Source: Lentisalinibacter sp964427415
Lineage (GTDB): Bacteria > Pseudomonadota > Gammaproteobacteria > Steroidobacterales > Woeseiaceae
Direction of reading: 5' to 3'
DNA length: 64,000 nt
Assembly: GCA_964427415.1 (NCBI GenBank)
Contig: CAYRUH010000003.1
Span: forward strand, 67,748-131,747
Numbering within the stretch: position 1 is the stretch's first letter; each line of letters begins with the position of its first letter. Positions 41,272-50,350 of the stretch are shown in pieces. The notes beneath the pieces are model-generated. The model saw only the letters and a list, made by a program, of their open reading frames with translations, was not told the origin of the DNA and did no database searches. Position numbers and translations under genes: made by a program.

Positions 41272-42843
41272 GTGGATCGGAAACTCGATAAACGGCTGGA
41301 ACGCCTCGCCGCTTCCAGCACGGCGGGCCTGCTGCGCGGCGGCCGCAAAGGGGTGGAGAAGGAGTCGCTGCGGGTCACGCCGCAAGGCTATATCTCGCCG
41401 CTGCCCCATCCCCGCGGTCTGGGCTCGGCGCTCACCAACCGCTACATCACCACGGATTTTTCCGAGGCGCTGATCGAGTTCGTCACGCCCCCCTTCCCCG
41501 CACTCTGGGAGACCATCCAGTTCCTGTGCGACGTGCACCAGTTCGCCTACCGCCAGATGGGGGACGAGCTGCTGTGGGTCACCTCCATGCCTTGCCGGGT
41601 GGGCGACGAGCAGAGTATCCCGCTGGCCGAGTACGGCCCCTCCAACGTCGGCCGGATGAAGAAGGTCTACCGGCGGGGGCTGGGGTATCGCTACGGTCGG
41701 GTCATGCAGACGATCTCGGGGGTGCACTTCAACTATTCGCTGCCGGAGCATTTCTGGCACGAATACCAGGAGCACGAAGGCGAAGCCGGCTCGGCGGATG
41801 CATTCCGCTCCGCCCACTACTTCGGCTTGCTGCGCAACTTCCGCCGCGAGGGCTGGCTGCTCCTGTACCTGTTCGGTGCTTCGCCGGCGATGTGCAAGTC
41901 GTTCCTGGCCGACGACTACCCGACCATCCCGGAGTTCGACGCGGAGACGCTGTTCGAACCCTACGCCACGTCGCTGCGCATGAGCGACTTCGGCTACAGC
42001 AATCGCACCCAGGCGAAGCTGAATATCTCCCTCAACGACCTGGTGAGTTATGTGACCGATCTGGATGCCGCCATCAGCACGCCGGAGCCCGACTACGAGC
42101 GCATCGGCCTGCTGGTGAACGGCGTGCACCGGCAGCTCAATACGAACATCCTGCAGATCGAGAACGAGTACTACAGCCCCATCCGGCCGAAGCGCACGGC
42201 CCGCTCCGGCGAGCGGCCTTCGGCGGCGCTGCTGCGCGGCGGCGTGGAGTACGTGGAAGTCCGCGCCCTCGACCTGAACCCCTTCGACCCGGTCGGGGTC
42301 AATCAGAACGAGCTCAGATTCGTCGAGTGCTTCCTGATCTACTGTCTGCTGAAGGACAGCCCGCTCCTGGACGACACGGCGCTGGCCGCAGCTGGCGCCA
42401 ATCAGACCGCCACCGCGCACTCGGGCCGAGACCCGGGGCTGTATCTCAAGCGCGACGGGCGCGCCGTACTGCTGGCCGACTGGGCCGCCGACATTCTCGC
42501 CGACATGGCGCCGGTGGCGCAGATCCTCGACCGCGGCCTCGAGGGCACGCCCTACGGCGATACGCTCGCCCAACAGCGGGAGCTGGTCGACGACCCGGAC
42601 CGCACGCCTTCCGCCCGCCTGCTGGCCGAGCTGGTGGAGAGCGGCGCCAGCTTCTTCGATTTCGCCCTGGAGGCGGCGCGCAGCCACCAGTCGTATTTCC
42701 GCACGCTGAAGCCGGTGAACGAGCGTCGTCAGGCGGAGTTCGAGGAAGAAGCACGGCGCTCCGGTGAGCGTCAGCGGGAGCTGGAGGCGTCCGAGACCAT
42801 CAGCTTCGAGGAGCACGTCGCCCGCTACTACGCGAGCGTCTAG
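41272..42843 (+). CDS. gshA: glutamate-cysteine ligase
   Basis: A 523-residue enzyme of the proteobacterial GshA type (E. coli 518). It makes gamma-glutamylcysteine, the first glutathione intermediate. The ATP/metal region is RGGRKGVEKESLRVTPQGYI, with TTDFSEALIEFVTP, MPCRVGDEQSIPLAEYG and GVHFNYSLPEHFW as diagnostic segments. GTG at 41272 has GAGGG six bases before it. The gene stands alone; the closing helix is rich in Glu/Arg. Nothing unusual. Confidence 0.94.
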   Translation: MDRKLDKRLERLAASSTAGLLRGGRKGVEKESLRVTPQGYISPLPHPRGLGSALTNRYITTDFSEALIEFVTPPFPALWETIQFLCDVHQFAYRQMGDELLWVTSMPCRVGDEQSIPLAEYGPSNVGRMKKVYRRGLGYRYGRVMQTISGVHFNYSLPEHFWHEYQEHEGEAGSADAFRSAHYFGLLRNFRREGWLLLYLFGASPAMCKSFLADDYPTIPEFDAETLFEPYATSLRMSDFGYSNRTQAKLNISLNDLVSYVTDLDAAISTPEPDYERIGLLVNGVHRQLNTNILQIENEYYSPIRPKRTARSGERPSAALLRGGVEYVEVRALDLNPFDPVGVNQNELRFVECFLIYCLLKDSPLLDDTALAAAGANQTATAHSGRDPGLYLKRDGRAVLLADWAADILADMAPVAQILDRGLEGTPYGDTLAQQRELVDDPDRTPSARLLAELVESGASFFDFALEAARSHQSYFRTLKPVNERRQAEFEEEARRSGERQRELEASETISFEEHVARYYASV

Positions 42844-42959
42844 CCCGCCGCTGCCGCCCGGCAGCGAGACGACCGCTGCGGTCACCGCATCCATGGTCTT
42901 GCCACCGGCAGCGCCGTGGACGGCGATGGCAAAGCGCCCGGACCGGGCTTTCATCCGGC

Positions 42960-44930
42960 TCACGTCCTCCGCCGGAGTGCGGACAGACAGCCCGCCGCCA
43001 GCAGCAGCAACCAGAGACCGTGGCCGCCGCCACCGCTGCCCGCGCTGGTCGAGGCAGCGGTGCCGCCGACCTCGATGCTGCGACTGGCCCTGTTGTCGCT
43101 CTCGTCGGGATCGCCCTGTGCCGCACTCACGACGGCTTCCACCGCCCCCGTGCCATCCCGCGTCGCGTCGACGGTCAGTTCGATCACCAGTGAGCCGCCG
43201 CCAGCGAGAGCTGCTGCCTCGCAGAGGGCCTGGCCGGCGGTAATGGTGCAGGCCGCGGCGCCGGGCGACTCGGCCACCGTGAGGAAAGGCGGTGTGCTCA
43301 CGTGCACGACCAGCGCAGTGGCCGTGCGCGCGGATGCGTTGGTTATGGTCAGGTCGAAGGTGGCGCGCGCGCCGCGGGTCAGCGTGGCGGGCGCTCGCAA
43401 AGCAATGCCGAGATTCGCGGCCGGATCGATACGCAACGCCGCACTGGCCGTGTTATTCGATGTCCGGGTGTCGCTGTCCGCCCGGACTTCCGCGGCCACA
43501 GAGACCGAACCGGCGTCGACGGCGTCGAGGGTCAGATTCGCGGTCGCCGAGCCGCCCGCCGCGACGGTGCCTATGGTGCATTCGGCGCCACCCGCGGCCG
43601 CGGTGCACAGCGTACCGGCGTCCCGCAGCCTCAGGCCCGTCGGCAGGTCGATGCTCATCGAGACCAGCTCGGCGCTGGCCGTGCCCAGGTTGCTGGCCGT
43701 CAACTCCAGGGTGACGGTACCGCCTTCCAGCACCGTCGCCGGTAAGGTGCCCAAGGCGATGCTCATGTCTGCGTCGGGCAGGGACTTCAGGCAGAAGGCC
43801 GACGCGATCTCCGGCGCCATTTGCTCCAGGCTGCACGCGGAGAACGTCGAGCTGCCGTTCAGCCGCGGTGCCATCAGGAAAGTCTGCGGCGTACTTTCGC
43901 ACACCGAGCCGTCCTCCCCGTCGTGGGGTGAGTCGAAATTGTGGCCGATCTCGTGGGCGCCGATCAGGCTGTCCGCGGTGATGGTCCGGCGGCCTTCGCT
44001 GAGCCCCGCGCCGAAGCGCGAGCTGCACAAGGCACCGGTATAGGCGATGCCTGCGGTACTGTCATCCAGGTCCCTGCCGGTGTAGAGGTGCACCAGTCCC
44101 AGGCTCCGCAGGTCGGGTTGGCCGGATTTGTAATTGCCGAGATCGGCCAGCAGTGTGCTGGCGTCGGTGGTGTCGGTTAGCGGGTCGTTCGCCGCGGTAA
44201 AGACGCGGAACTCGGTGACGTTGAGGGTCACGCCCACCTGCTCGGAGAAGATCCCGTCGATGTTGTTCAGCCGGGCGGTGAGCGCCGCCACCGGGTCCGC
44301 GTGGCGGCCCGCGAAGTCCGCGTCGGCGAGCACGGCGATATCGACCTCGCTTTCGACGGTCTTTTCGAGTTCCCGCAACAGGCCGCCGAAGCCGGCCTTG
44401 GCGCTCCCCGCCGGGGAGCCGTGCCCGTCGGCGACGGCGCAGCCGAGTGCGCCCGGCTCGAGCTGCATGTCCGCCAGGCGGAATACCACCGGCGCACCAG
44501 CGGGTCCGGCCTTCAGACGGGCGGTGTCGTTGTCGGCATCGGCGCCGGCGAGCGAGTCCGCGGACTCGAAGGCGTACAGTTGGGCGCCGTCCCACAGCAG
44601 GCCGGCCCAGCGGCCGGCCGCGTCCCGGGTGAGACGCAGCCAGGAGCCCGGTTCCCCTGCGATTCGGCCGCGATAGAGCGCCACACCGGGGTTGTCGTCC
44701 GGGGCGCTGCGCCCGAGCGCTGCGGCCAGCCTGGCGTTGGGCACGAGGTCGAGCCGCCAGTGACGGCCGAAAGCGGTAAATTCCAGCGTCCCGCCACCCG
44801 CCGGCGTCGCCTCGAAGTGCCAGCCCCGGGGCGACTCGTGGTGGAGGATGGTGACGTCTGCGGCCGCGGCGGACGGGGCGAGAGCCGGGGTCAGCGCCAC
44901 GAACGCCAGAAGGACGCTCAGTCTGTGCAT
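42960..44930 (-). CDS. exported reprolysin-like zinc metalloprotease with repeat domains and GlyGly-CTERM
   Basis: The protein has 656 residues. A signal peptide (first ~23 residues) is followed by a propeptide-like region and an M12-type catalytic domain. The zinc site HEIGHNFDSPHD (near residues 325-336) has the HExxHxxxxxHD form, and a Met (TFLMAPRL) follows. Two or three DUF11/CARDB-like Ig domains (residues ~380-620) come next. The C terminus GSGGGGHGLWLLLLAAG...RRR is a GlyGly-CTERM sorting signal: glycine-rich motif, hydrophobic helix, arginine cluster. Such proteins are exported by type II secretion and cut by rhombosortase. GspA/GspB in this window fit. It is convergent with gshA. 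Confidence 0.88.
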   Translation of the reverse strand: MHRLSVLLAFVALTPALAPSAAAADVTILHHESPRGWHFEATPAGGGTLEFTAFGRHWRLDLVPNARLAAALGRSAPDDNPGVALYRGRIAGEPGSWLRLTRDAAGRWAGLLWDGAQLYAFESADSLAGADADNDTARLKAGPAGAPVVFRLADMQLEPGALGCAVADGHGSPAGSAKAGFGGLLRELEKTVESEVDIAVLADADFAGRHADPVAALTARLNNIDGIFSEQVGVTLNVTEFRVFTAANDPLTDTTDASTLLADLGNYKSGQPDLRSLGLVHLYTGRDLDDSTAGIAYTGALCSSRFGAGLSEGRRTITADSLIGAHEIGHNFDSPHDGEDGSVCESTPQTFLMAPRLNGSSTFSACSLEQMAPEIASAFCLKSLPDADMSIALGTLPATVLEGGTVTLELTASNLGTASAELVSMSIDLPTGLRLRDAGTLCTAAAGGAECTIGTVAAGGSATANLTLDAVDAGSVSVAAEVRADSDTRTSNNTASAALRIDPAANLGIALRAPATLTRGARATFDLTITNASARTATALVVHVSTPPFLTVAESPGAAACTITAGQALCEAAALAGGGSLVIELTVDATRDGTGAVEAVVSAAQGDPDESDNRASRSIEVGGTAASTSAGSGGGGHGLWLLLLAAGCLSALRRRT

Positions 44931-45041
44931 GGGCTTTGCGGGATGCCGGTCGCCGGGTCAGGCGTCCGTGTGGTCCGGGTAATGCTAGTGACGGTCGGAG
45001 TTTCCCTCATATCGGGCAGTGGGTCGGCTAACGGGGGTCAG

Positions 45042-45063
45042 AATTGTGTACTGGTTCACAATT
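45042..45063. promoter_or_regulatory. inverted repeat in the divergent protease/45170 spacer
   Basis: AATTGTG-TACTGGTT-CACAATT is a perfect 7-base inverted repeat with an 8-base centre, within the 239-base spacer between two divergent genes. Downstream, AT-richer sequence with TACATAAAAT could be a -10. An operator for a dimeric regulator is plausible; unproven. Confidence 0.4.
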
Positions 45064-45169
45064 TGTCCAAGTCGGTGAGCCCCGTCGGTACAGATTACAT
45101 AAAATTCAATGCTCCGGCTCGTCGGGTTCGGCAGCCGGCCCACCAGCTACTCGGAGGCGCGAGAGTCCG

Positions 45170-45826
45170 TTGAAAAAGACCTTCCTGCTCGGTCTGCTGC
45201 TCGGTATCGGCGGAGCCGTCTGGCTCGCCGGCTGGTATCCGTTCGTGGATCCCGTGCGCTTCGCGTCGGAGGCCGGCGTCGCCAGGAACGGGGGCCGCAC
45301 GGAGAGTTTTCACATCCGGATTCCGGAAGACCGGCTGCTCGGCGCCGTCGCGGCGGGAGGTGCGGCGCAGGCGGTGCCGGCCGCGCTGTTGCTGCCCGAC
45401 GCGCTCGGCGACGGCAGCGCGGAGATCTATAAACTGCGCAATGCCTCCGGCAAGGTCATCGGCCTGGCGAGCCGCGTCCGGCGCGGCGGCGACGCCGCGT
45501 ACACGGACTGGACACTGATGTTGCCCGCCCGGGGCGCGCTGTTCCTCACGGCGGCCGGTCCCGAGACATCGCCCTATGCGCTGGCGGGGGCCGCCGCGGG
45601 CGCACAATCGCCTGCTCCATCGCCTACTCCATTGCCGGCGGCCTCGCCGCTGTTCTCGATCCTCGGCGACGTGGCCGGTGGCAGCAGGGAGTTCGCCGGG
45701 TTCGTCGGCAGCTTCAGCGAAGAGTGGAACGTCTCGGGCGAAGACGCCGACGGTCGCCTGATCGGCAACATCGAGATCATGACTCTCACTCAGGTGAGCA
45801 CACCCACGGCGAGGGCCGCGCCATGA
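45170..45826 (+). CDS. N-anchored periplasmic protein, unknown; tandem paralog of the next gene
   Basis: A 218-residue protein starting at TTG, with GAGAG five bases before it. One transmembrane helix at the N terminus (LLGLLLGIGGAVWLAGWYPF) anchors it; the rest is periplasmic. Conserved-looking segments are DWTLMLPARGALFLTAAG and EFAGFVGSFSEEWNVSGEDA. A short proline-rich insert (QSPAPSPTPLP) has a 12-base repeat in its DNA. The gene overlaps the following one as ATGA and shares its layout. No family recognised. Start uncertain, since a frame extends to 45044. Confidence 0.65.
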   Translation: MKKTFLLGLLLGIGGAVWLAGWYPFVDPVRFASEAGVARNGGRTESFHIRIPEDRLLGAVAAGGAAQAVPAALLLPDALGDGSAEIYKLRNASGKVIGLASRVRRGGDAAYTDWTLMLPARGALFLTAAGPETSPYALAGAAAGAQSPAPSPTPLPAASPLFSILGDVAGGSREFAGFVGSFSEEWNVSGEDADGRLIGNIEIMTLTQVSTPTARAAP

Positions 45827-46527
45827 AATACGTCTTCTCGCTGCTGGCCGGCCTCGTCTCGGGCGTCGCTCTCGTGATGCTGGCCCTCTACTACAACCCG
45901 CTGGTGCGGGAGAACCCCCGGGTGCCGCTGGCGGCCTCGCCGGATGCCTCGGTGGAGGTATTCTACGACACCGCTGCCGATACCCTGGCACGCACGGGGC
46001 CGACCGACGGCCTGCTGGCCACGGTACCCGCGTCGGCCGAGCCGCTGTGGGAGCCGGCGCTGGCCTGGACCGAGGTTCGGCTGCTGGTGCTGCGCGGCGT
46101 GGACGGGCGCCCGCTCGGCCTCGGCGTGCGCTTCGCCGCGCTCGACTCCCGCACCCGGCCAATGACCGGTGAATTGCTGGCGGACAGCATCTGGAATCTG
46201 CATCTCGCCGGCCGGGGCTCGCTGTTCGTGGACGGGTTGGACAATCTCTGGCCGCTGGCCCGCCACGTACTGGTGCCGGCCTGGCGCGCCGACGACGGTA
46301 CCTGGCAGGGCAGCTTCGAAGGCGACATCACGGTCGGGCCCCGGCCCAGCCGCGTGGCGGTGATGACCGGCGGCGCCGGCGTTTTCGCCGGCACCCGGGG
46401 CGAGGCGCGGGAATCGCTGTCGATGGAGGCCCTGTCGCTGCGCGACGGGCGTCTCACCGCGGACGGTTCGCTGCTGGTCGCCATTACCGGCACGGCCGCC
46501 GCCGGCGACCCGGTCAGTCCCGAATAA
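45823..46527 (+). CDS. N-anchored periplasmic protein, unknown; tandem paralog of the previous gene
   Basis: A 234-residue protein with an N-terminal helix (VFSLLAGLVSGVALVMLALYY). It shares with the previous protein a W-x-L/H-L-x-x-x-G-x-L-F pattern (IWNLHLAGRGSLFVDGL) and a G-x-x-x-FAG-x-x-G-x-x-x-E segment (GGAGVFAGTRGEARESL). The similarity is low and was judged by eye. Overlap ATGA with the preceding gene means coupled translation. It overlaps the convergent nitroreductase gene by 14 bases. Function unknown. Confidence 0.72.
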   Translation: MKYVFSLLAGLVSGVALVMLALYYNPLVRENPRVPLAASPDASVEVFYDTAADTLARTGPTDGLLATVPASAEPLWEPALAWTEVRLLVLRGVDGRPLGLGVRFAALDSRTRPMTGELLADSIWNLHLAGRGSLFVDGLDNLWPLARHVLVPAWRADDGTWQGSFEGDITVGPRPSRVAVMTGGAGVFAGTRGEARESLSMEALSLRDGRLTADGSLLVAITGTAAAGDPVSPE

Positions 46528-47185
46528 ATCGGACGAATTCCCCGAGCGGCACCCGCTCCGAGCGCAGCCGGTTCACTGGCGCTTCCGCGTCCCGGTAGCC
46601 CAGCGCCATGCCGCAAAAGAACATGTGCTCCTCCGGGATCTCGAACAGCTCGCCTATGGTCTGGTACCAGACCGCCCAGGCTTCCTGGGGGCAGGTATCC
46701 AGGCCGTACTCCCGGGCCAGCAGCATGATGCTCTGCATGAACATGCCGAGGTCCGCCCACTGGCCTTCCTGCATCGTTCGGTCAATTGTGAACAGCAATC
46801 CGACGGGGGCGCCGAAGAAGCGGTAGTTGTGCGCGAACTGCATCAGCCGTGCCGCCTTGTCCTCGCGGGGGATGCCGAGCTTCTCGTACATCATCTCGCC
46901 GATGCGGAAGCGCCGCGTGCGGTAGGGCTCCTTCAGCTCCGGCGGATAGATGTTGTACTCGGTGCCTTCGCCCCTGGGCGAATGAGGCATCTTGCGCGCG
47001 ACCGTGTCCAGCAGGCGTTCCCGCGCCGCGCCGCTGAGCACGATCACGTGCCACGGCTGCAGGTTGCCGCCCGAGGGGGCACGGCTCGCACGCTCGAGGA
47101 TCTCGCGCACCGTCTGCTCGGGCACGGGATTGTCCAGGAAGGCCCGCACCGACAGGCGCGAGTCCAGCGCTTCGGATACTCTCAT
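46514..47185 (-). CDS. nitroreductase family protein (FMN-dependent)
   Basis: A 223-residue nitroreductase. The FMN-binding N-terminal motif is LDSRLSVRAFLDNPVP, followed by RASRAPSGGNLQPWHVIVLS and the C-terminal FFCGMALGYRDAEAPVNRLR. The AREYGLDTCPQEAW segment is typical of the family. It reduces nitro-compounds or quinones with NAD(P)H. It lies 10 bases after the FAD-dependent reductase gene on the same strand and may share its operon. Confidence 0.9.
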   Translation of the reverse strand: MRVSEALDSRLSVRAFLDNPVPEQTVREILERASRAPSGGNLQPWHVIVLSGAARERLLDTVARKMPHSPRGEGTEYNIYPPELKEPYRTRRFRIGEMMYEKLGIPREDKAARLMQFAHNYRFFGAPVGLLFTIDRTMQEGQWADLGMFMQSIMLLAREYGLDTCPQEAWAVWYQTIGELFEIPEEHMFFCGMALGYRDAEAPVNRLRSERVPLGEFVRFIRD

Positions 47186-47195
47186 CGTCGCTCGC

Positions 47196-48407
47196 TCATA
47201 GTTCCTTCAGTGATACGCGCGGGTCGGCCAGCGCCTCCGCCGGCGGTGCGGCGTGTGCCGCAATCAACGGCTTTGAGAGCATGAACTCCCGCGGGCTGTT
47301 CACGGCGTCCACCGCCAGCAGCCGGTCCTGGGCCAGGTAGAAGCAGGCAAAAGACCGGTCGGCCGGGTCGCCCCGCGTGACCATCTGGTCGTAGCCCTCC
47401 GCGAGCCCTGCGATCTGCAGCTTCAGATCGTACTGATCCGACCAGAACCAGGGTACCTGATTGTAGGGGGCCGACTCGCCGCAGATGCCGGCCGCGGCCG
47501 TCCTGGCCTGCTCCAGCGCGTTGTGCACCGATTCCAGTCGCAGCTGGCGGCCATAGATGCCGTTGGGATGGCGGGTGCAGTCGCCCACCGCGTAGACCCC
47601 GTCCGCCCGGGTGCGGCAGTACTCGTCCACCAGGATGCCGTCGTCGCAGGCGAGTCCGGCGTTCGCCGCGAGCTCGGTCACCGGCTCGATACCGATGCCC
47701 ACCACCACGAAGTCCGCCGCCACCCGCTCGCCGGCGGCGGTCATCACCGCTTCCACCCGGCCGTCACCGTCGAAGCCGGACACCCCCTCGCCGAGACGCA
47801 GCTGCACCCCGTGGCGACGGTGCTCGGCCTCGTAGAAGCTGGACACCGTGGGCGAGACCACCCGGCTCATCACCCGCCCGGCCAGCTCCAGCACGGTGAC
47901 GTCCAGCCCGGCCAGCGCGGCGACGGCGGCCACCTCCAGTCCGATGTAGCCGGCCCCCACCACCACCAGTCGCGCGCCGGGCGCGAAGTGAGCGCGGATG
48001 GCGTCCACGTCGGCGATGGTGCGCAGGTAGTGGATGCCAGGCAGGTCGGCACCGGGCGCCTGCAGCCGCAGCACCCGGCTGCCGGTGGCGATGACGCAAT
48101 ATTCCCAGTCGACGACGTCGCCGCTCTCCAGCTCGGCGCGGCGGGAGGCGGTATCCAGCGCGGCCACCCGCGTCGACAGGCGCAGGTCCACCTGCGCTTC
48201 CTCGTAGAAGCCGGGCGGTTTGAAGTACAGGCGGTGCCGCTCGAGCTCGCCGGCGAGGTATTTCTTCGACAGCGGAGGCCGCTGATAGGGCACCCAGGAC
48301 TCCTCGCCCGCCAGCACGATGCGCCCGTCCCAGCCCTTGAGCCGCAGCGTGCTCACCAGCTGACCGGCCGCATGGCCGGCACCGATCACGAGTACCGTCT
48401 CAGTCAT
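47196..48407 (-). CDS. FAD-dependent pyridine nucleotide-disulfide oxidoreductase (ferredoxin reductase-like)
   Basis: A 403-residue flavoprotein of the putidaredoxin/ferredoxin reductase group. The N-terminal FAD motif is VIGAGHAAGQLVSTLR, with WVPYQRPPLSKKYLAGE; the NAD(P)H motif is VVVGAGYIGLEVAAVA; YAVGDCTRHPN closes the FAD site. ATG at 48407 with GGAG eight bases before it is preferred. A GTG at 48431 would overlap the SDR stop as GTGA. Its electron acceptor partner (ferredoxin or rubredoxin) is not in the window. It sits between the SDR and nitroreductase genes. Confidence 0.9.
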   Translation of the reverse strand: MTETVLVIGAGHAAGQLVSTLRLKGWDGRIVLAGEESWVPYQRPPLSKKYLAGELERHRLYFKPPGFYEEAQVDLRLSTRVAALDTASRRAELESGDVVDWEYCVIATGSRVLRLQAPGADLPGIHYLRTIADVDAIRAHFAPGARLVVVGAGYIGLEVAAVAALAGLDVTVLELAGRVMSRVVSPTVSSFYEAEHRRHGVQLRLGEGVSGFDGDGRVEAVMTAAGERVAADFVVVGIGIEPVTELAANAGLACDDGILVDEYCRTRADGVYAVGDCTRHPNGIYGRQLRLESVHNALEQARTAAAGICGESAPYNQVPWFWSDQYDLKLQIAGLAEGYDQMVTRGDPADRSFACFYLAQDRLLAVDAVNSPREFMLSKPLIAAHAAPPAEALADPRVSLKEL

Positions 48408-48427
48408 TGCAGTAACTCCGGCGCCGG

Positions 48428-49198
48428 TCACATGGCGCTGATGCCGCCATCGACCTTCAATTCGGCGCCGGTGACGAATTTCGACTCGTCGGAGGCGAGG
48501 TAGAGAACGGCGTAGGCGACGTCGTCCGGGTCGCCGATGCGGCCCAGCGGTATCTGGCGGGTGAGCTTGTCCAGTCCCTGCTGCCGTCCCACCGCGTCCA
48601 GCATGCCGGTCAGGATCGGCGTGTCGATGAACACGGGATGCACCGAGTTGCAGCGGATGTTATTACCACTGCGCGCGCAGTGCAGCGCGACGGATTTCGA
48701 CAGGTGCCGCACGGCCGCCTTGGCCGAGTTGTAGGCCGCCATGTTGTGGCCCGCGATGATGCCGGAGATGGAGGAGATGTTGACGATGCTGCCGCCGCCC
48801 GAGGCTGCGATCTTCGGGATGGCGTACTTGCAGCCGAAGAACACCGAGTCGAGATCCACCGCGTGCACGCGGCGCCAGTTCTCCCAGGTCTCGTCCTCGA
48901 CGCTGGACATCGAACCGATGCCGGCATTGTTGACCAGGATGTTGAGGCCGCCGAAATAAGCCATCGTCTCGGCGATCACTTCCTGCCAGCGCGCCTCGTC
49001 CGTGACGTCGTGCTCCAGCGCCACTGCGGCGCCTTCGCGCTCGTCGTTGATGGTTTGCGCCTGCGCTTCGATGCCGGCACGGTTGATGTCGGTCAGCGCC
49101 ACCTGCGCACCCTCGCGCGCCAGCATCCGTGCGATGGCCGCGCCCAGACCCTGCGCCGCTCCGGTCACCAGCGCCACCTTGTTCTCGACTCTGCCCAC
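48428..49198 (-). CDS. short-chain dehydrogenase/reductase
   Basis: A 256-residue classical SDR. The cofactor motif is TGAAQGLGAAIA, NNAG is present in ILVNNAGIGSM, and the catalytic Ser-Tyr-Lys are in SSISGIIAGHNMAAYNSAKA. The aspartate after the second strand (LTDIN) suggests NAD preference. It resembles cyclohexanol/cyclopentanol-type dehydrogenases; substrate not assignable. First gene of the leftward run of SDR, ferredoxin-reductase-like and nitroreductase. Confidence 0.92.
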   Translation of the reverse strand: MGRVENKVALVTGAAQGLGAAIARMLAREGAQVALTDINRAGIEAQAQTINDEREGAAVALEHDVTDEARWQEVIAETMAYFGGLNILVNNAGIGSMSSVEDETWENWRRVHAVDLDSVFFGCKYAIPKIAASGGGSIVNISSISGIIAGHNMAAYNSAKAAVRHLSKSVALHCARSGNNIRCNSVHPVFIDTPILTGMLDAVGRQQGLDKLTRQIPLGRIGDPDDVAYAVLYLASDESKFVTGAELKVDGGISAM

Positions 49199-49372
49199 GA
49201 TGTCTCCTCGCTTGCCTTACGCCGGCCGGTGCCGCCGCCTGCCGGTACTCTCCGGGGCACGGTATTCTAAGCGCGGTGGCCGGCGTCGCCTAATCCGACG
49301 CCGTCGGTACCACGGCTGATAGACTCGGGCGCTGCGCCGAGAGGCACAATTGCAGCAAGGCAGGAGAGGGTG

Positions 49373-50347
49373 ATGGTGAAGGCGATACGCATCGAGGAGT
49401 TCGGCGGGCCGGAGGTCCTCGAGTGGAGGGACGTCGAGGTCGGCGATCCGGGTCCCGGTGAGGTACGTCTGCGCCATACTGCCGTTGGCCTGAATTTTAT
49501 CGATACCTATCACCGCTCCGGCCTCTATCCCCTGGAGCTGCCCGGTGGTCTGGGCAGCGAGGCGGCCGGCGTGGTGGAGGCGCTCGGCGACGGCGTCGAG
49601 GGCCTCGAGGTGGGGCAGCGGGTGGCCTATAGCGGCCGGCCGCCGGATGCCTACGCCGAGGCGCGCCTGATCGCCGCCGACCTGCTGGTGCCGCTGCCGC
49701 AAGCCATCGGCGACGACACCGCGGCGGCCGCCATGCTGAAGGGCCTCACCGCCTGGTACCTGCTGAAGCGCAGCTATCCCGTGCGCTCCGGCGACACCGT
49801 TCTGTTGCATGCCGCGGCGGGCGGTGTGGGCCTGATCGCCGTGCAGTGGGCGAAGCACCTCGGCGCCACCGTGATCGGCACGGTGAGCACCGAAGCCAAG
49901 GCCCAGCTGGCCCGCGCTCACGGCTGCGACCACATCGTCATGGCGGACGCCGAAGACCTGGCCGGCGAGGTGCGGCGACTGACCGGCGGCGAGGGCGTGG
50001 CGGCGGTCTATGATTCGGTCGGCCGGGATACGTTCTACGCCTCGCTGGACAGCCTGCGGCCCCATGGCGTGATGGTCGCCTTCGGCAATGCCTCGGGTCC
50101 GGTGGAGCCCTTCGCGCCGCTGGAGCTGGCGAAGCGGGGCTCCCTTTACGTCACCCGGCCGGTGCTGTTCGACTTCATCGCCACGCGGGACGCGCTGCTC
50201 GGCGCGGCGGGCGAACTGTTTGAAGTGATCGGCAGCGGTGCGGTGAAAATCGAGATCAACCAGCGCTATCCGCTGGCCGAGGCGGCCGAGGCGCACCGGG
50301 ATCTCGAGGCGCGGCGGACCACCGGCTCGACGGTGCTGCTGCCGTGA
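49373..50347 (+). CDS. qor: NADPH:quinone oxidoreductase (QOR family)
   Basis: A 324-residue zinc-independent MDR protein. GGPEVLEWRDVEVGDPGPGE and LNFIDTYHRSGLYP are QOR hallmarks, and the Rossmann loop is LHAAAGGVGLIAVQWAKHLG. It reduces quinones with NADPH. ATG at 49373 with GGAG seven bases upstream. It is divergent from the SDR gene and ends four bases before the convergent transporter gene stop. Confidence 0.92.
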   Translation: MVKAIRIEEFGGPEVLEWRDVEVGDPGPGEVRLRHTAVGLNFIDTYHRSGLYPLELPGGLGSEAAGVVEALGDGVEGLEVGQRVAYSGRPPDAYAEARLIAADLLVPLPQAIGDDTAAAAMLKGLTAWYLLKRSYPVRSGDTVLLHAAAGGVGLIAVQWAKHLGATVIGTVSTEAKAQLARAHGCDHIVMADAEDLAGEVRRLTGGEGVAAVYDSVGRDTFYASLDSLRPHGVMVAFGNASGPVEPFAPLELAKRGSLYVTRPVLFDFIATRDALLGAAGELFEVIGSGAVKIEINQRYPLAEAAEAHRDLEARRTTGSTVLLP

Positions 50348-50350
50348 GTG

